Assembly: GCA_025267735.1 (NCBI GenBank)
Contig: CM046294.1
Location: 8,404,001 to 8,468,000, forward strand
Reading direction: 5' to 3'
Source of the DNA: Mactra quadrangularis
Lineage: Eukaryota > Mollusca > Bivalvia > Venerida > Mactridae
DNA: 64,000 nucleotides
Shown here: positions 47,750 to 60,634 of the stretch, one piece after another
Layout of the letters: every line of letters begins with the position of its first letter
Position numbering within the stretch: the first letter of the stretch is position 1
Notes under the pieces: model-generated
The model's database searches: none
Told to the model about the DNA's origin: nothing
The model's input: the letters and a program-made list of their open reading frames with translations, nothing else
Program-made: the position numbers and the translations under genes

Positions 47750-48758
47750 CTGGAAAATAAAAAAAAACCAATGTTTTATAATTTCATCTATGTTTAAAGA
47801 AATCATACAATCGTCCTCATAATAACAAAGTATTATATTTAATGGTCTATTTGTTGTTGATAGTGTTTCGATGTTATAGTTTTATTGTCCAATAGATTAT
47901 CAACTCCCTTTAAATACTCATGGTTCGAATCGTCAATACTGTAACGCCTTCGCCGTAAAACACATTTGTCTCCTTAGATTGAACAAAGGCTGCTAAAACG
48001 ACAACTAAATTAGAAGGCCCTTTAGCCAATATCCATTTACAAGCGTTTTAAAGATTAATGTTTGTAAAACATTGATTATTATTTGATGGCCACTAATTTA
48101 CTATTATTGCTACAGTAACCAAGACATTGTAGAAATTGTAGCAAGAGACAATGGCAGGAATAATTGCCACCAAACAAATCATTAGGCAGTAGTTGTTTTA
48201 ATAAACTAATTCAATAACATTGTTGAACAAGGCTAACATAAAATGTATGACTGAAGCTGATCTAAATGAATAGTACCAGATTTGTTCATGGTAAAAATAT
48301 TATATTGAATCGAAAAGTTGAATTGTCAAAAAAATTAAATTCATATTCAAATAACAAGTTTGATAATGTATTTTAAATAGTACTACACAATATTATATAC
48401 GATGCAACATTCAGTATGTACAACTGTATTCAAATGACGTCCTTGAAATAATTTATGTGCAGTATTTAATAAATTGTATTCTTTTAGATACTATAATATT
48501 TTTTGTGAGAAAACACTATCCGATGCATTACCAAACTGTGACAATTTTTACTCATGTAACACCTCCATTTATGAAATACTCAATTTTGTTTTTACAAAGT
48601 ATATAAAAAATATGTTTAAATGCGAAATGAGTTTTATAACAGGACAGACAGTGTAGAACGATAGAGTGAAATTCTTAAATGTTAGATAAAAATTAAGACA
48701 TGATATTTAGTTAAAATGTTAAATAAATGTTAAAATATATTAATGTATATATATTTAC
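47750..48758 (-). other. PRDM3/16 intron (1,009 bp)
   Basis: Bounded by AAAG|gtaaat at the upstream exon and ttttccag at the downstream exon. AT-rich, with no repeat I recognise. Confidence 0.75.
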
Positions 48759-48886
48759 CTTTCTATCACTAGACTCTGGTGTCCATTTACTCGTTAATAT
48801 TTTACTGGATGGTGATTGTGATGTTATATCATCATTACTGTCTGATATAGTTGTATTATCAACAGTCTGATGAGTCATCTCTGTAC
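48759..48886 (-). CDS. MECOM: PRDM3/16 internal exon (linker before the zinc fingers)
   Basis: A 128-nt exon has a clean acceptor (atatttttag) and donor (AAAG|gtaaat). It starts with 2 nt of a split codon and ends in phase 0, which fits the phase-0 start of the zinc-finger exon. It encodes TEMTHQTVDNTT...SKWTPESSDRK, a polar Ser/Thr/Asp-rich linker with no domain. Joined, the protein reads [18 protein letters not shown]. The position is odd: in vertebrate EVI1, finger 3 directly precedes finger 4, so this linker is either a lineage-specific insertion or part of an isoform that starts downstream of fingers 1-3. An internal ATG (TEMTHQ) with a purine at -3 could serve as a start. Confidence 0.78.
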
Positions 48887-51800
48887 CTAAAAATATAACA
48901 AAGTTAATTGATTATTATTTGGAACATCATAATAAACATTTATGTATAAACGTAAGTAAAAATGTTAGGACAATTCAAATCAATAAAAATGTGAATAATT
49001 ATGACAATAAAAATATTATTTTTGTCAAACTCTGTGTAGTCAAATCAACTAAAATTCATAAAAATTGAATTATTATTGACGACAAAATTATATTTTTTGT
49101 CAAAATGTGTCTAATTAAGTCAACTTAAATACATTAGAGTTGTCTTATCATTTTATTGCAAGAATTTTTTAAATAAATGTTAATGTAATTATATGGTATG
49201 TAAGTTTCCTTATTTAGCCTTATTTATTTTTTTAGTTTTAAATTATATATTATTGCATATTATTTACATTTATTATTATTTGATTAATTGCTATTAATAG
49301 ATAAGTTATTGATGCAATTTCTTAATATTTTAAGAAGTAAAACATGGTCATATCATTGCTAAAGATCTTAAGAAAATTACACAGAACTTTATTTCTCTTT
49401 CATTTCCGTACTAGTGAAACAAGATAGGGAAGCCTTTTAATGAATGGTTATTTTAACCCCATTGATACTAAGTGGTAACTACTTGGTATCATATTGTATT
49501 CCGGCATCTGCATCAAGAAAAAATGATTAAAGAACGCTGCACAGTATAAATTATTTAATATTTTGTAAATACATTGTAATACGCGCGTCAATTAAATTTT
49601 GGGTTTTAATGATGTTCAAAGGAAATATGATTATAATGCAACGCTATCATAATTATGAAACAACCCCTCCCTTAAAACATAGTTCCCAACGTTAAACAAT
49701 ATCCATTGAGTTAAACAGAATTAAACCCAACTAAACAAAGACACTGCCTCTTATTCAAGTACTCTTTGCACATGCACGACCTTTCAACTATTGAGATAAG
49801 CCGTGCACGTGTTCCCAATGCATATGGAGTAAAATTGTTATTCAAAATTCATTAGATCGACAATGATGTGGCTAACTATTGTTCTCCATGTTAATAATTC
49901 TATAACATCAGTATCAATTAAGAGTTACATTACTGACAAAAACAGAAGTCAACCGAATTTGATATTCATAAAAATCCCTTTATGAATTATACGCTTGTAT
50001 TTTCATTTTACCGAGGGTTCTGACCCTACAGTCATCTTGAGAGAAGATGTCATTTTCATGTTTTGTCTCATGAAGAATAACTTTGTCTTTTATCATTTTA
50101 GACGATACACAGAGCCCTGTCTCATAGTTTGAAAAATAGACTATTCGATGGAAACATCTGCCTATTGCAAAACGTAGAAAGCTGACAATGTCGATGAAAA
50201 ATTTAAACAAAAACAGGATCTTAAGATGTGGCGAGAAGATGACTTGGTATTGATACCACGACTCTGACATAATTCATGTGACACGTGATCACTAGATTGC
50301 CACATTGAAAATGATTCGGTAAATTATCGCAATATTTGTTAGGAATTAATTTGACTTTGTTAAAAATGAATAGCAAACCTTCAGCCTAGTAGAAAATATT
50401 GTTCACAACTTTATGTCGGGAGGTATCATTGCGTAATTGATCTTGAAAAGTTCTTTTCGCTTGTAATAATTTATGCGAATATAATATTATGGAAACATTT
50501 TTTCTAAGGCATTGAAAGACATCTATCCATTGTAAAGGCGTTGAGATGCACGCTAGCTGCTTCAAACGATAACATAGCTTGTTATATTCATATCCAAGTG
50601 TCATTTAAATAAAGATAGCGATAGCAGATAGGGTTGGGAGAAACAATGTAAGAAATGTGCATTGGGTAATCATTAGACAATACACGAGCATTTTTTAATA
50701 TGACCAGAAAGCAGGTGATACCACAATCATTCTGTTCGAAGCAAGACATGGTTAAGCTGTTACAATAAAAGTTACAATTGATCTTATTTGCATCAGAAAG
50801 TTGCAACTGAATTATGACGTTAAGGATGCCATTGTGCATATTGTATGATACTCTGCTTGTTTGAAATCAGAAATCTAAAGAAAAAAAATATTTTAGAGAT
50901 GGCATAATATCAAATTTGTATAAAGAAAAGACTCGACGCAATTTCAATAAGAATAAAATCAAAATTAATCCCGAACAGAAAAATGAACCTTGAATAACCG
51001 AATCAGTTGTTGGAGCAAAATTTAGCAACGCAAAAAATCACAGGATATTTTTGTCGAATTAATATGTTTTAAATTAATAAATTGTCATCTCATTTTTTGT
51101 TGCGTTCGACAGAATAAAATAGTTTTAAATTTACTTACACCGAACATCAGTGACAAAACACAGTTTTAATTTTCTACAATAAATTAAACTCTTTTTGTTA
51201 CAGATATTATCAGAAATGCAGAGAGTAAACATTCGCTATGTCACGTTTTTTTCTGAAGCAGCCGATGTAAGCCATTAACTATTAAATGTAATAATTAACA
51301 ATTTAAGCCGACACTTCATTTCAGATTGTAGATTTTTATGTAAATATACCAAATGACTAATAATATTTCAAGTATGCTAATGATTTAGGAGTCTGAATAG
51401 TGTAGGAGGGTATTGAGTGGCATAGACTAATATGAACTTAATCTTCAGTTTGACTTCACTAGCGTGTGAAGTAAAGAAGTACAAGGTATCTGTCTCCACT
51501 GAAGCTTGTCCATGTATCTTGTCATACTACATCTTTAGTAGTAGGTTAAATAAGGCAACGAGTTGAATGAGGACATTATATTGTTAACTTTAGATAGCTT
51601 TCTTTGCAATGCACTGAGTACCCTTCTTAAACGACCCTTAAAGCTAATTGAGAATTTATTGTGTCACATTTTTTAAATGGATATTTTTTTTGAAATTGAA
51701 TTAAAATGAATGACGTACCCGAAATACATTCTAACCATTTAAGTGTAGTAAAAGAAATTCTCAATTCTTCTATACACTCTTTATCAAGTTTAACAAGCGC

Positions 51801-54800
51801 GTTCAAGAGTACGAGGGCAGATTCTGCCATGCCGATCTATGAAAAATATGACAGCTGAGTTATATATGAATTAATTTCAATTTGTAAAGGTGAAATCTGT
51901 GTGCTGTATATCTTATCACAGTCCTATTATAAAAGTATAATTAAGACGACCTTTTTGTAATTATAGAAAGTACAGAACTTTGAGCCCAAATTCATTGACA
52001 ACACTGACACTAATATGTAATGAGAGTTCTCTACAATTGAAAACAAGAATTGAACCTGAATTATTCTAGATTATCTATTTCGATTAAACAATCTTTACAA
52101 AAAAGAATGTCAATAGAATAGGCTGACACTTGAATAAAACCTTGGATGTATCGTACTCGGTTTTATAAAAAATATCATATCTTTTGTACGTATCGAAGAC
52201 TATTACAAAACTATATTGTCTGAATTCATATCATATTAAATTTGATAATAATGCAGCCATTTTTATAAGAATTTCATTAACTGACCGAGCACTCATGAGG
52301 GGGGATTGGTAGATACTTTGGTATGAAAATATAGCAGAAAACATTATCAGTATTTTTCGGTTGTCAATTTTATGGATTTGGTAAGTGTCACATTCGATGA
52401 ATAAAAACTGATATAAATACTATGACAGAGAAATGTCTAGTTAGTCAGAATAAGAAATGTAATCATTTAACAATTATAACAAATAATTGTTACTATGTCT
52501 GGTAAAATACACAGTGAATAAGTCAATTAACGAAAAAATATAAGATATATATTAGAAATGAATGAAAAATATAAACACTAATAATCAAGTGCCAGATGCA
52601 ATCACTGACAGTGACTCGACTAAAAAGATAATGAAAAATGTTACAAATTTTTTTCTTGTACATTTTCGACGAATTTGGTCTAGCCATGGTCAATTAATAT
52701 AGACAGGTATTGAAAACAACTTAAATAAATTTGTAATAATTCGGTTTCATGCACACAATTTGTACTGCGCTATAAAACCATGCTAATGAATACAATATTT
52801 TGTAAGTATTGCATAGAGATTATAAAGTATTTCAATTATGCCCTAAGTGGAGTTTCGATTGTTTAACGTATTTACCTTTACTATTTGCAAGTATTTACTG
52901 CACTAAAGTGATATGAGCACAATTTCTTCTAATACAGGTACATTAAACAAAACATTATTTAATGAAGCTGTATCATTTCTAATATTTGACCAATTGTACC
53001 AGCAAATTTTCGTATTATCCTATATTGTTTTATTGTTTCTAATGCACACAATTTCAATGTACACGTATCATAGAATTATATTATTACATAAGCCTGTGTC
53101 CCCATGATATATATTTTACTCATCAGTTTTAAATCTAAGCTAGTTTACTAAAACAAAAATTGAAATTATGTACAATGTCAGACAAAATTGATAATTAATT
53201 TGCTAATTGATTAGATAATGTTTCATAGAAATGTAGCGCTAATATTCTTGATTTATCAAAATCATTTGTCTTACCTTTATGAGTATTGTCTGTTCTTTTG
53301 TCTTCGTCTTCACTGTGGTATAACAACATTATTTTATGTTCACTATGTATCTACAAATATAATATTACAGTTTTGTTTTCATCTGTTTTATTATAAATCC
53401 TAATATATATATTTATGATAAATGACACAGCTCTTCGTAGTATTATTTTATTTCAAAACTATTTGTTTAATATTAGTACACTGTGTTCAATATTAGTCAA
53501 GTCATCTACCGTTCTGAACTATTCACGTTTTAGATCATCAGTAACACGTTTAGGATAGTCACCATAGTGTTATAATGTTCTTTTAATAAGACTCCGCCCA
53601 CTTTCTACCCTGGCGCCTCAACTTGATATTTTATTGTTTCAAAACAGGCATAAGTTTAACCGTGAATTTTAAACAGTCAGTCAAGCGTGAAAGAATAAGA
53701 GCCCAGACTTTTTATCTGTTTTGTTCTTTGCCTTTATTAAACCCTTTGATAATAATAAAATTAGTGTACTTCAAAAAGTAAATATTACAACTTTAATAGC
53801 TCAGTCAGCGAACGATCATCATCATTTTGAAATGTTTGGTGTAGGTTAAAGCTGTTACTCATCATAATATATATGTTTTCAAAGGATTGCGTTATTTTGT
53901 GTGATCTAGAGATATAGCAATGATTACTGACTCCCAGATCTAAAGGAGGGAACATGCCTTTGAAATGAACTCGTATATTCATAATTATGATCTTACTAAC
54001 AATGTAAATCACTTTGAAAACGACATCTTTATCAATTGCTTCAAGAAAGTCTTTTTTCATTGAATGAGAAGCTGTCTCATTAATATAGAAAGCTTTTAGT
54101 TACTAATTAAAAATGCACGATAGTTAATAACCTGTTAAATCTAAGTATACATATATCAAAATTTGAAAATTTTACGTAAACCTTTGATTTTTATTCGGAT
54201 GAAAGATAAGTCTCACTGTTGCAACAAGTCGTGGAAAATGTGAAAGCCACAAAGCCGATGAAATAATATTTCTAGCTATACTGATTAAATGGATTAGAGT
54301 AGTAATTCATTTGTCTTTTTTGTTGATACTGTTGTCAACTGTCACTGATCACATTAAGGCATTTCATTAAAAGCTTTTATCTGAGCTTTAACTTGATCGT
54401 ACATGATGTTTGTAATAAGCGGCACGCATCTCACTTGATGTAACACGATTTGAAATTTCCAACGTTAGGAAATAATGTATCGCTTTTCTCTGGAAATGAT
54501 TTGTTTAAATCAAATTATGAAATCATTTGTGTTTACAATAAAGGTACACATTACTGTTTTACTTTTTTTCTAAAGCTAATATGATAAATAATGTTAAAAA
54601 AGCAACATTTATATGTCAATTTAAACTGATGGTCTAACTTAAATGTATGGTCATAATGTACTAGTCGCTTAAATTTAGATGCTCTTAAATGTTTTATTTG
54701 ATTATATAATTTAAAAAATCAAGTTTTTAGAGTGATGATTGGAAAACCAAAATAAAATATTTGTGTGGAAAAAATTGGACACATTTTAAAAAATAAAAGC

Positions 54801-57502
54801 TTGTTATATAATTTTATTGCACAATTCAAAAGAAACATTTAGAGTAATAAAATTGCACATGTCATTAGTACTGCTACTGTCGTATGATGCTCTGATCAAA
54901 ATTATAAAATAACATAATTAGGAATCCAAATTATATATCTTTTAAACAGACGCACATTTAGGTGTGTAGCATTTTCTGACTTTGTTCGTGGTCTAGTTGT
55001 TGCCAAAAAAGACAGACAAGTGGTACGTGCAGTTAATGTAAAGGCCACAAAAGGAATGTAAGGGCTTCATAATGTCGACAAAAAACTTAAATATTACAAA
55101 TTGTGATAAAATAATGTTATTTTAATGTAACTTGCAACCATTGTAACATTCTGTGATTTGTGTTCATTATTAAAGGTAATTACGGACGTACTCGATTAAT
55201 GCGCATTTTTTGTGAATCATTATAATATTATGGATTATTTTGAATCCAATCTTAATTAAGCGGGTGTTGAATTGTGCTCTCTGTAACAAATTGTGAACAT
55301 TTAAATTAAAGCCTGTACAAGATTTCTGATTTTAAAGATAAAGATCAATATGATATTAGATGCTTTTTGTCAGCATGGGATTTTAAAGAGATGTTTTGTA
55401 CAAAGTTTCAGGAAGCGCCGTGTCCGTCATTTGGTTACAGCAGGTTTGTTTCTGAGGCACATGACATTAATTAGCTATCGACCTCACAATGTTTCTACAA
55501 ATTAGAAAACTAGTCATTGTCTGAATACTATATCGTTTTACGGAACGCTGTGACTAATTACATTTTTTGCACAAAATGGTTTATAAAATGTTCATCAATT
55601 TTATTGACGGTTTTAGCGTACAATTAAAACCTAAAAATTTATGACTATATCTGGTTCAAAATATAGATAGTACCGATAGCATTTCAAGAAAAATATGTAA
55701 AACTATTTTACAAGATAAAAAATGGGTAAAGGAAGTACATTGCAACAAGACATTTTATCAGCGATTGTGTTTGCACAATATCGTTAACAATATTCGTTAA
55801 TAAATTACAATTGTTTTTGAGAAGGAGAATAATGCTTCGTGTTTTTTTATTTTATTTTTATGCTTCTAAAATGGTATATGAAAACATATCAAGAACCCCA
55901 ACAGTAAAATCACAGATCTCCTGTGCAATAAAAAGGTAAGACTAGGATTTTTTGATATTTTTAACTTTTTGTTGTACAAATGACCGTAAAAAATAACAAA
56001 ACAGATATCAAAGGGGTTACTGCCTCTGGTCGGTAAAACAATTGCAACTCGGGGTTTAAACCAAGTTAGTTATAGGGTGCACCAACCTTACTCTTGCCGC
56101 AGCAGGTTCATGTAGGAGCGAACAATAATTAATTTAAAACTTCTTTCTAACACATTTCTATACCAGAGACGTTTAATATATTACAAGATCTAGAATTAAT
56201 GCATAAATTGCTTTTGCATTGAAATTTGTTCGGCAATATTTTGTGCGACAGTTCTTTTAACAAAATGTTACATTTGAAATCAACAAAATGCACCAATGCA
56301 TTCACTATCATCATTTTGTGATAAATATAATAAAATATCAAATAAAACTTGTTACAAGAGACAGTATGAGCGACGATATAGGTAATACAGCATTGTCATG
56401 TAATGAGGCATACACATCTTTAACCATAAAACATTCATGAAAACAACTTAAAATAGTTAAACTTTTCAAGTGAAGCTATATTACTCATACCCGAGTCTAT
56501 ATTCATACTCATGAAAAAGTATAATGTAATTTACTGTCAATACACGAGCAATTTGTTATCATTATATATAATCAGATTTTATTATTAATTCACCATCACA
56601 ACTCAAGATAGCACCTTTTGGGACCAGGAGCCAAAATTAGTTAATACTCAATAAATAGACAGTAAATTAAATTCCGTTCCTTAAATAAATCGTTTTTACA
56701 ATCATCCGTCATCAGATTTACGGTTTGTAATTGAATGAAGATACCAACGTAACAGTTATTTGTCGGTACAAAATTTTAAACAATTATGTTTTGGTTATCA
56801 GGGTACGTATGTATACCAACGAGTTGTATAGCAATGATGAAGTTGTATTAAGTACTTTAAGTATGAAATGATATTAAAGATGATATTTAAAAAGTTGCAG
56901 AATTTTTTTATTTGATAATTTATGAAAAACTTCATTAAAAATATGTTTTCAATAAATATGTACCTGTGCCCGTTTAAAAGGAACCTTTTTAATTAGGAGC
57001 ATCTTTATCAGAGTGGTATGTTAGTAAGAAAGAGGGGTACAATTCGCTTTAGGATTTGGCATTTTTAAAATAACTAAAAGAAGATTATCAATTCCTTGTA
57101 ATGCAAAAAGCCGGTTCATGTCAACATTTTAAACATAAGCTACACAAAATGTTACAATTTATTTTCATCATACTGATATAATATTTTCACAAAAAAGTCA
57201 ACATTATTCAAAACGTAATGGTGTTATTAAATAATCATTAATAACTGAATGAAACATATACACAGAGCAATGACTTGTCGTAACATTGCATTAAAACATA
57301 AAACTATCGTATAAAATAGCTTCGATATTTATTTGATAGCTTCATTGCCTAATATCGCTATACAATGCTACGCTAAGCGATTTCTTTAGTATTATGTTTG
57401 TCATTCTAACAAACGCATTATCAAAATAAGATCAGCATCAGAATATAATCTTCTTCACTGCATTGCCAAAATGTACAAGTACTATAAAATGTTCATATTT
57501 AC
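48887..57502 (-). other. PRDM3/16 large intron (8.6 kb)
   Basis: Lies between two phase-compatible exons. It contains the possible alternative exon at 51,719-51,836. The minus-strand frames at 49,980-50,839 and 53,785-54,060 are noted but not accepted as genes. No SINE copies are visible in it, unlike the intergenic region to the left. Confidence 0.55.
51719..51836 (-). CDS. Possible alternative exon of PRDM3/16
   Basis: A 118-nt segment follows an acceptor-like tttttcatag and ends TTTCGG|gtacgt. It contains an ATG in strong context (GGCATGG) and encodes MAESALVLLNALVKLDKEC then ...LKWLECISG. Its last base joins in phase to the 48,886 exon (CIS-G-TEMTHQ). If instead it followed the 57.5-kb exon, the frame would hit TAA after 15 codons. 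It could therefore be an alternative first coding exon, giving a short isoform without the PR domain. The peptide matches nothing I recognise. Chance splice-site matches in an 8.6-kb AT-rich intron are a real alternative. Confidence 0.35.
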
Positions 57503-57589
57503 CTCTAAAGAGTTCGTCCTCTTCTAAAACACTTTTTATTTCTTGATCAAGTTTTGTAGAATTGTCTTCAACAAAAGTCTCTGAATCCT
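57503..57589 (-). CDS. MECOM: PRDM3/16 upstream internal exon (acidic linker)
   Basis: An 87-nt exon runs from acceptor tttactttaatag to donor TTTAGAG|gtaaat and encodes DSETFVEDNSTKLDQEIK then SVLEEDELFR, strongly acidic. It ends in phase 1 and joins the 48,886 exon exactly (LFR-G-TEMTHQ). The acceptor is a tandem AGAG, so use of 57,587 instead would change only two bases and thus the incoming phase. No domain is visible. The preceding exons, with the PR/SET domain and fingers 1-3, are not found up to 64,000. Confidence 0.62.
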
Positions 57590-57810
57590 CTATTAAAGTA
57601 AATATGTAACAAAGTCTTGCAATCACAATTTTAACAAGTTTAGGATAATCCAAAGTAAGGTGACACGTTTTATGTTTTCAGGTTTGCTGCCAAATTAACC
57701 CTGCAGAGCTCCAATGCTAATGGGTTTAACTTTGAAATTTTCAAACATAAAAATCAATACAAAAAACTTGATACCATGATTTCTGTTTAAATATCCAATC
57801 AGTGAGGCGC

Positions 57811-57852
57811 TATTTAATACAAAACCCCGCCTCTTTATTCAATCGCACCAAT
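57811..57852 (-). promoter_or_regulatory. Promoter-like CCAAT / GC-box / TATA-like array
   Basis: On the minus strand, in order: ATTGG (inverted CCAAT, 57,852-57,848), GAGGCGGGG (57,833-57,825) and a TATA-like TATTAAATA (57,819-57,811). This is 220-265 bp upstream of the 57.5-kb exon and in the usual order and spacing. It could drive an internal PRDM transcript, but the exon's frame has no ATG before TEMTHQ. The motif run may be chance. Confidence 0.3.
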
Positions 57853-60320
57853 GACAACTCATAAATGAGTAGAAACGGGTAGTTGCTTCACGCATCTTGT
57901 ATTTTAACGATCCTTAACCACGGACAGTATGAATAATGTTTCTTTTAACCAAGGAAGCAAGTAAAATAACAATGTAAAATTGATGCATCGTTGCTTGCGT
58001 AGGTTCAGAGCGATTAACAGCAATAGCTGAGTTAATCATGTTTTTTGATGACACAGATCTTGCCAAACCCGACCAGAACTCAATCCTGCTCTTATATATT
58101 CTCTCTACTATTGTTATTAAACAATTAAATAACCTTTTTTTATAGTTTTGCCCTTTACTCGTTTGATCTCCTTATTAAATTCAATAACTTTTTGTGGTAG
58201 CGAACTCTCTCTTGACTTTCCCAAACTCATTAGAGTCAACAGTAGAGCCATGACAATAGCAAATAAAAAAGTTTAAGGAATATTAATAACAAGAAACTAG
58301 TTATTTCAATGTATCACTTGAACTCGTAAATATTTAGAATTTTAGAAAAAGAAAGTATTATCATGAATTTGCTATTTTTATTTGAATGAGTAACCGCTTC
58401 AACATCTAGAAATAGAGCGAATTTAACAAATAATTTTGTAAGTAGTATGAACATATTAATGATAATTCCGATGCGTACAATGTATTTGGCTGAAAATATA
58501 AGTATGATTTAAATAGTTTAAAGGTGATAGGATATACATCTATATCTGATGAATTATATCAAATATATAACACAACGTATAAATCGTAGTTGTCTTACAT
58601 TTCAATTACCACAGCGTAATAATTTGTTCTAAAATATTAAATATTTCTCTGTGATTTCATAAACACAGTTAAAGGCGGAAAATGATAAAACATTGGTCAA
58701 TATCAATTTAATTTCATACATTATATAAAATGACATGAATATGATATATGCTTACTTTATGCGTGTAGTAAAGTCAGAAAACATCTGTAGTTAACTGTGT
58801 TTGTCCCGAATTTGGCCTTTTAAAACATTTGCTATCAATATACGCACAACTATTTTCATAATATATAGAACAACAAGTGTATCATTCATACATTTACTGG
58901 GCTAGTTGAACATTGTCAGTGCCATTTATTACATTGTTAATAATAAACTGACTCTTAGAAATATAATATGTATTTATTTTTGTTTTGTTTTATACATGTG
59001 CGTAGATATTTTCCCTGAAGAAATCGTAATAGTTATGAACTAAACTAATCCACCAATTGTGTATCAATTATATAACGGAAGATATACCATGCTGTTTATC
59101 GTACATATTCACTATAGCCATGTAAAATGACGTGTTTCATTTACATTGAAACAGTTTCAGTGAAATAAATATGAAAATGAAAACACGTCAAAATAATATT
59201 ATGAACGCAACAAAAACCCAACTGTTTACCTAGATATTTTATCAAACACAACTAAAAGGAAGGAAGCAAACATACATTAGTTTGTTTATGTTGATATGAC
59301 CATAAAATGCCGAAGCTAATCTTAATATCAAGAATGGTGGACACGTAACAATAGCTAATAACATGTACCGATAGTCAATCTGGAATAATGTTAATGCAAT
59401 AAGATGCAATGGTTAAAAAGTCGACAGAAATATTGGAACAAAACCATCGGACTAATTAAAATTATGATGTAAATACAATGTCATACTTTTCCTCAAGTGT
59501 TTTATCAGAACTTTACATTGAAATTGATCGTTTTATTTTTCCACTGATAATAGATTCCTGCGAACTTGCTTGACGCAACATTATTGTTACTAGTCATACA
59601 CTCCCGTATTGAAATAATATAAAAATATCAACATAAAAATTACCAGTGTGTTTTATGGTATAAATGAATTTAATATTTATTCATTATAAATGTTTTCTTT
59701 TACCTTTCATATGTAACACATTTAGTACTCATGCATGTATGATTGTGTTGAGTTTCAGTCGTGGTTACAACTTTAGTAAGTTAATTGGACATTGGATCTT
59801 GTGACCCTAGTTCGATTTCTGATTACATACAAAAGGACATACCTGACCATGAAACTTACACAACAATTTAGTCTCCTCGTTTTAGGAGGGAAATAATCGG
59901 CTTCTGTTTTGAAGGAGGTGGGAACTTGCAAAGATGAGTCCCCAAAAAGTGGATACGTGAGATGATGTTCATTTTATTTGGAAACTTATAGTTGACCTTT
60001 ATTCTCTTCATGTCTATGTTTCAACATTATTCAACATGTGTCCATTTAAGATTGAGTTCAGCGATTATAATTATTGTTTTAATTGATATAATTATATTTC
60101 CACTTATACTGGCGACCATTCATTTATAATAAACAGCTGTTGATCCGAGTTTACTACAGCAATTAACCCTGCTCAATGTAACATGTATTTTTTTAAACAA
60201 TTAAAGAAAGCAATTATGTAGCTCTCCAAACAAAACATTTAAAAATGACTGAGAACAAATGGGCATAAACTCATATTGTAGCAAAGGATAGTCAAAAGAT
60301 GTCAAACACTTCAGAATACA

Positions 60321-60634
60321 GGGCAGTCCAGGATTTTTTTTCTAGGGGGTCCACATTTTTTAGGGAGTCCAAACTTTTCTAGGGGGGTCCACACTTTCGA
60401 ATCGTACTACATTATGCACTGTTTGCAGAATTATGCAACATATTAATAATTAAAACTACATAACCATTTAGATTTATGTTAAATACAAAGGCGAGCCCGA
60501 TAAAAATTGCTCCATTGCTGCTTAAAATTGGCTTACAGTCAAAAATACATTCATGGACCGGTACATTTTGGAAATTTCAGGGGGAGGGGGTCCTGACCCC
60601 CTGACCCCCTGGCCCTCCGATAGATCCGCCTATG
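60321..60634. mobile_element. DNA-transposon relic with GGATCC / GGGGGTCC ends
   Basis: The left end (CAGTCCAGGATTTTTTTTCTAGGGGGTCC) and right end (GGGGGTCCTGACCCCCTGACCCCC...GATAGATCCGCCTATGG) are mirror-like. Inner AGGGGGGTCCACA-type phrases repeat. Such paired G-rich ends next to a GATCCGCCTATG end occur on dispersed elements in many invertebrate genomes (from memory). No transposase frame survives. Confidence 0.5.

Noticed and set aside
49980..50839. Three consecutive minus-strand frames of 72-96 codons
   Set aside because: They are in different phases, lack splice sites that join them, and resemble no protein I know. Possibly a decayed retrocopy, but unsupported.
53785..54060. 91-codon minus-strand frame (MKKDFLEAIDKDVVF...) with an AATAAA 47 nt after its stop
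   Set aside because: It could be a small gene, but it lies in the PRDM intron on the same strand, shows no domain I recognise, and both long frames and AATAAA are common by chance in this AT-rich DNA.
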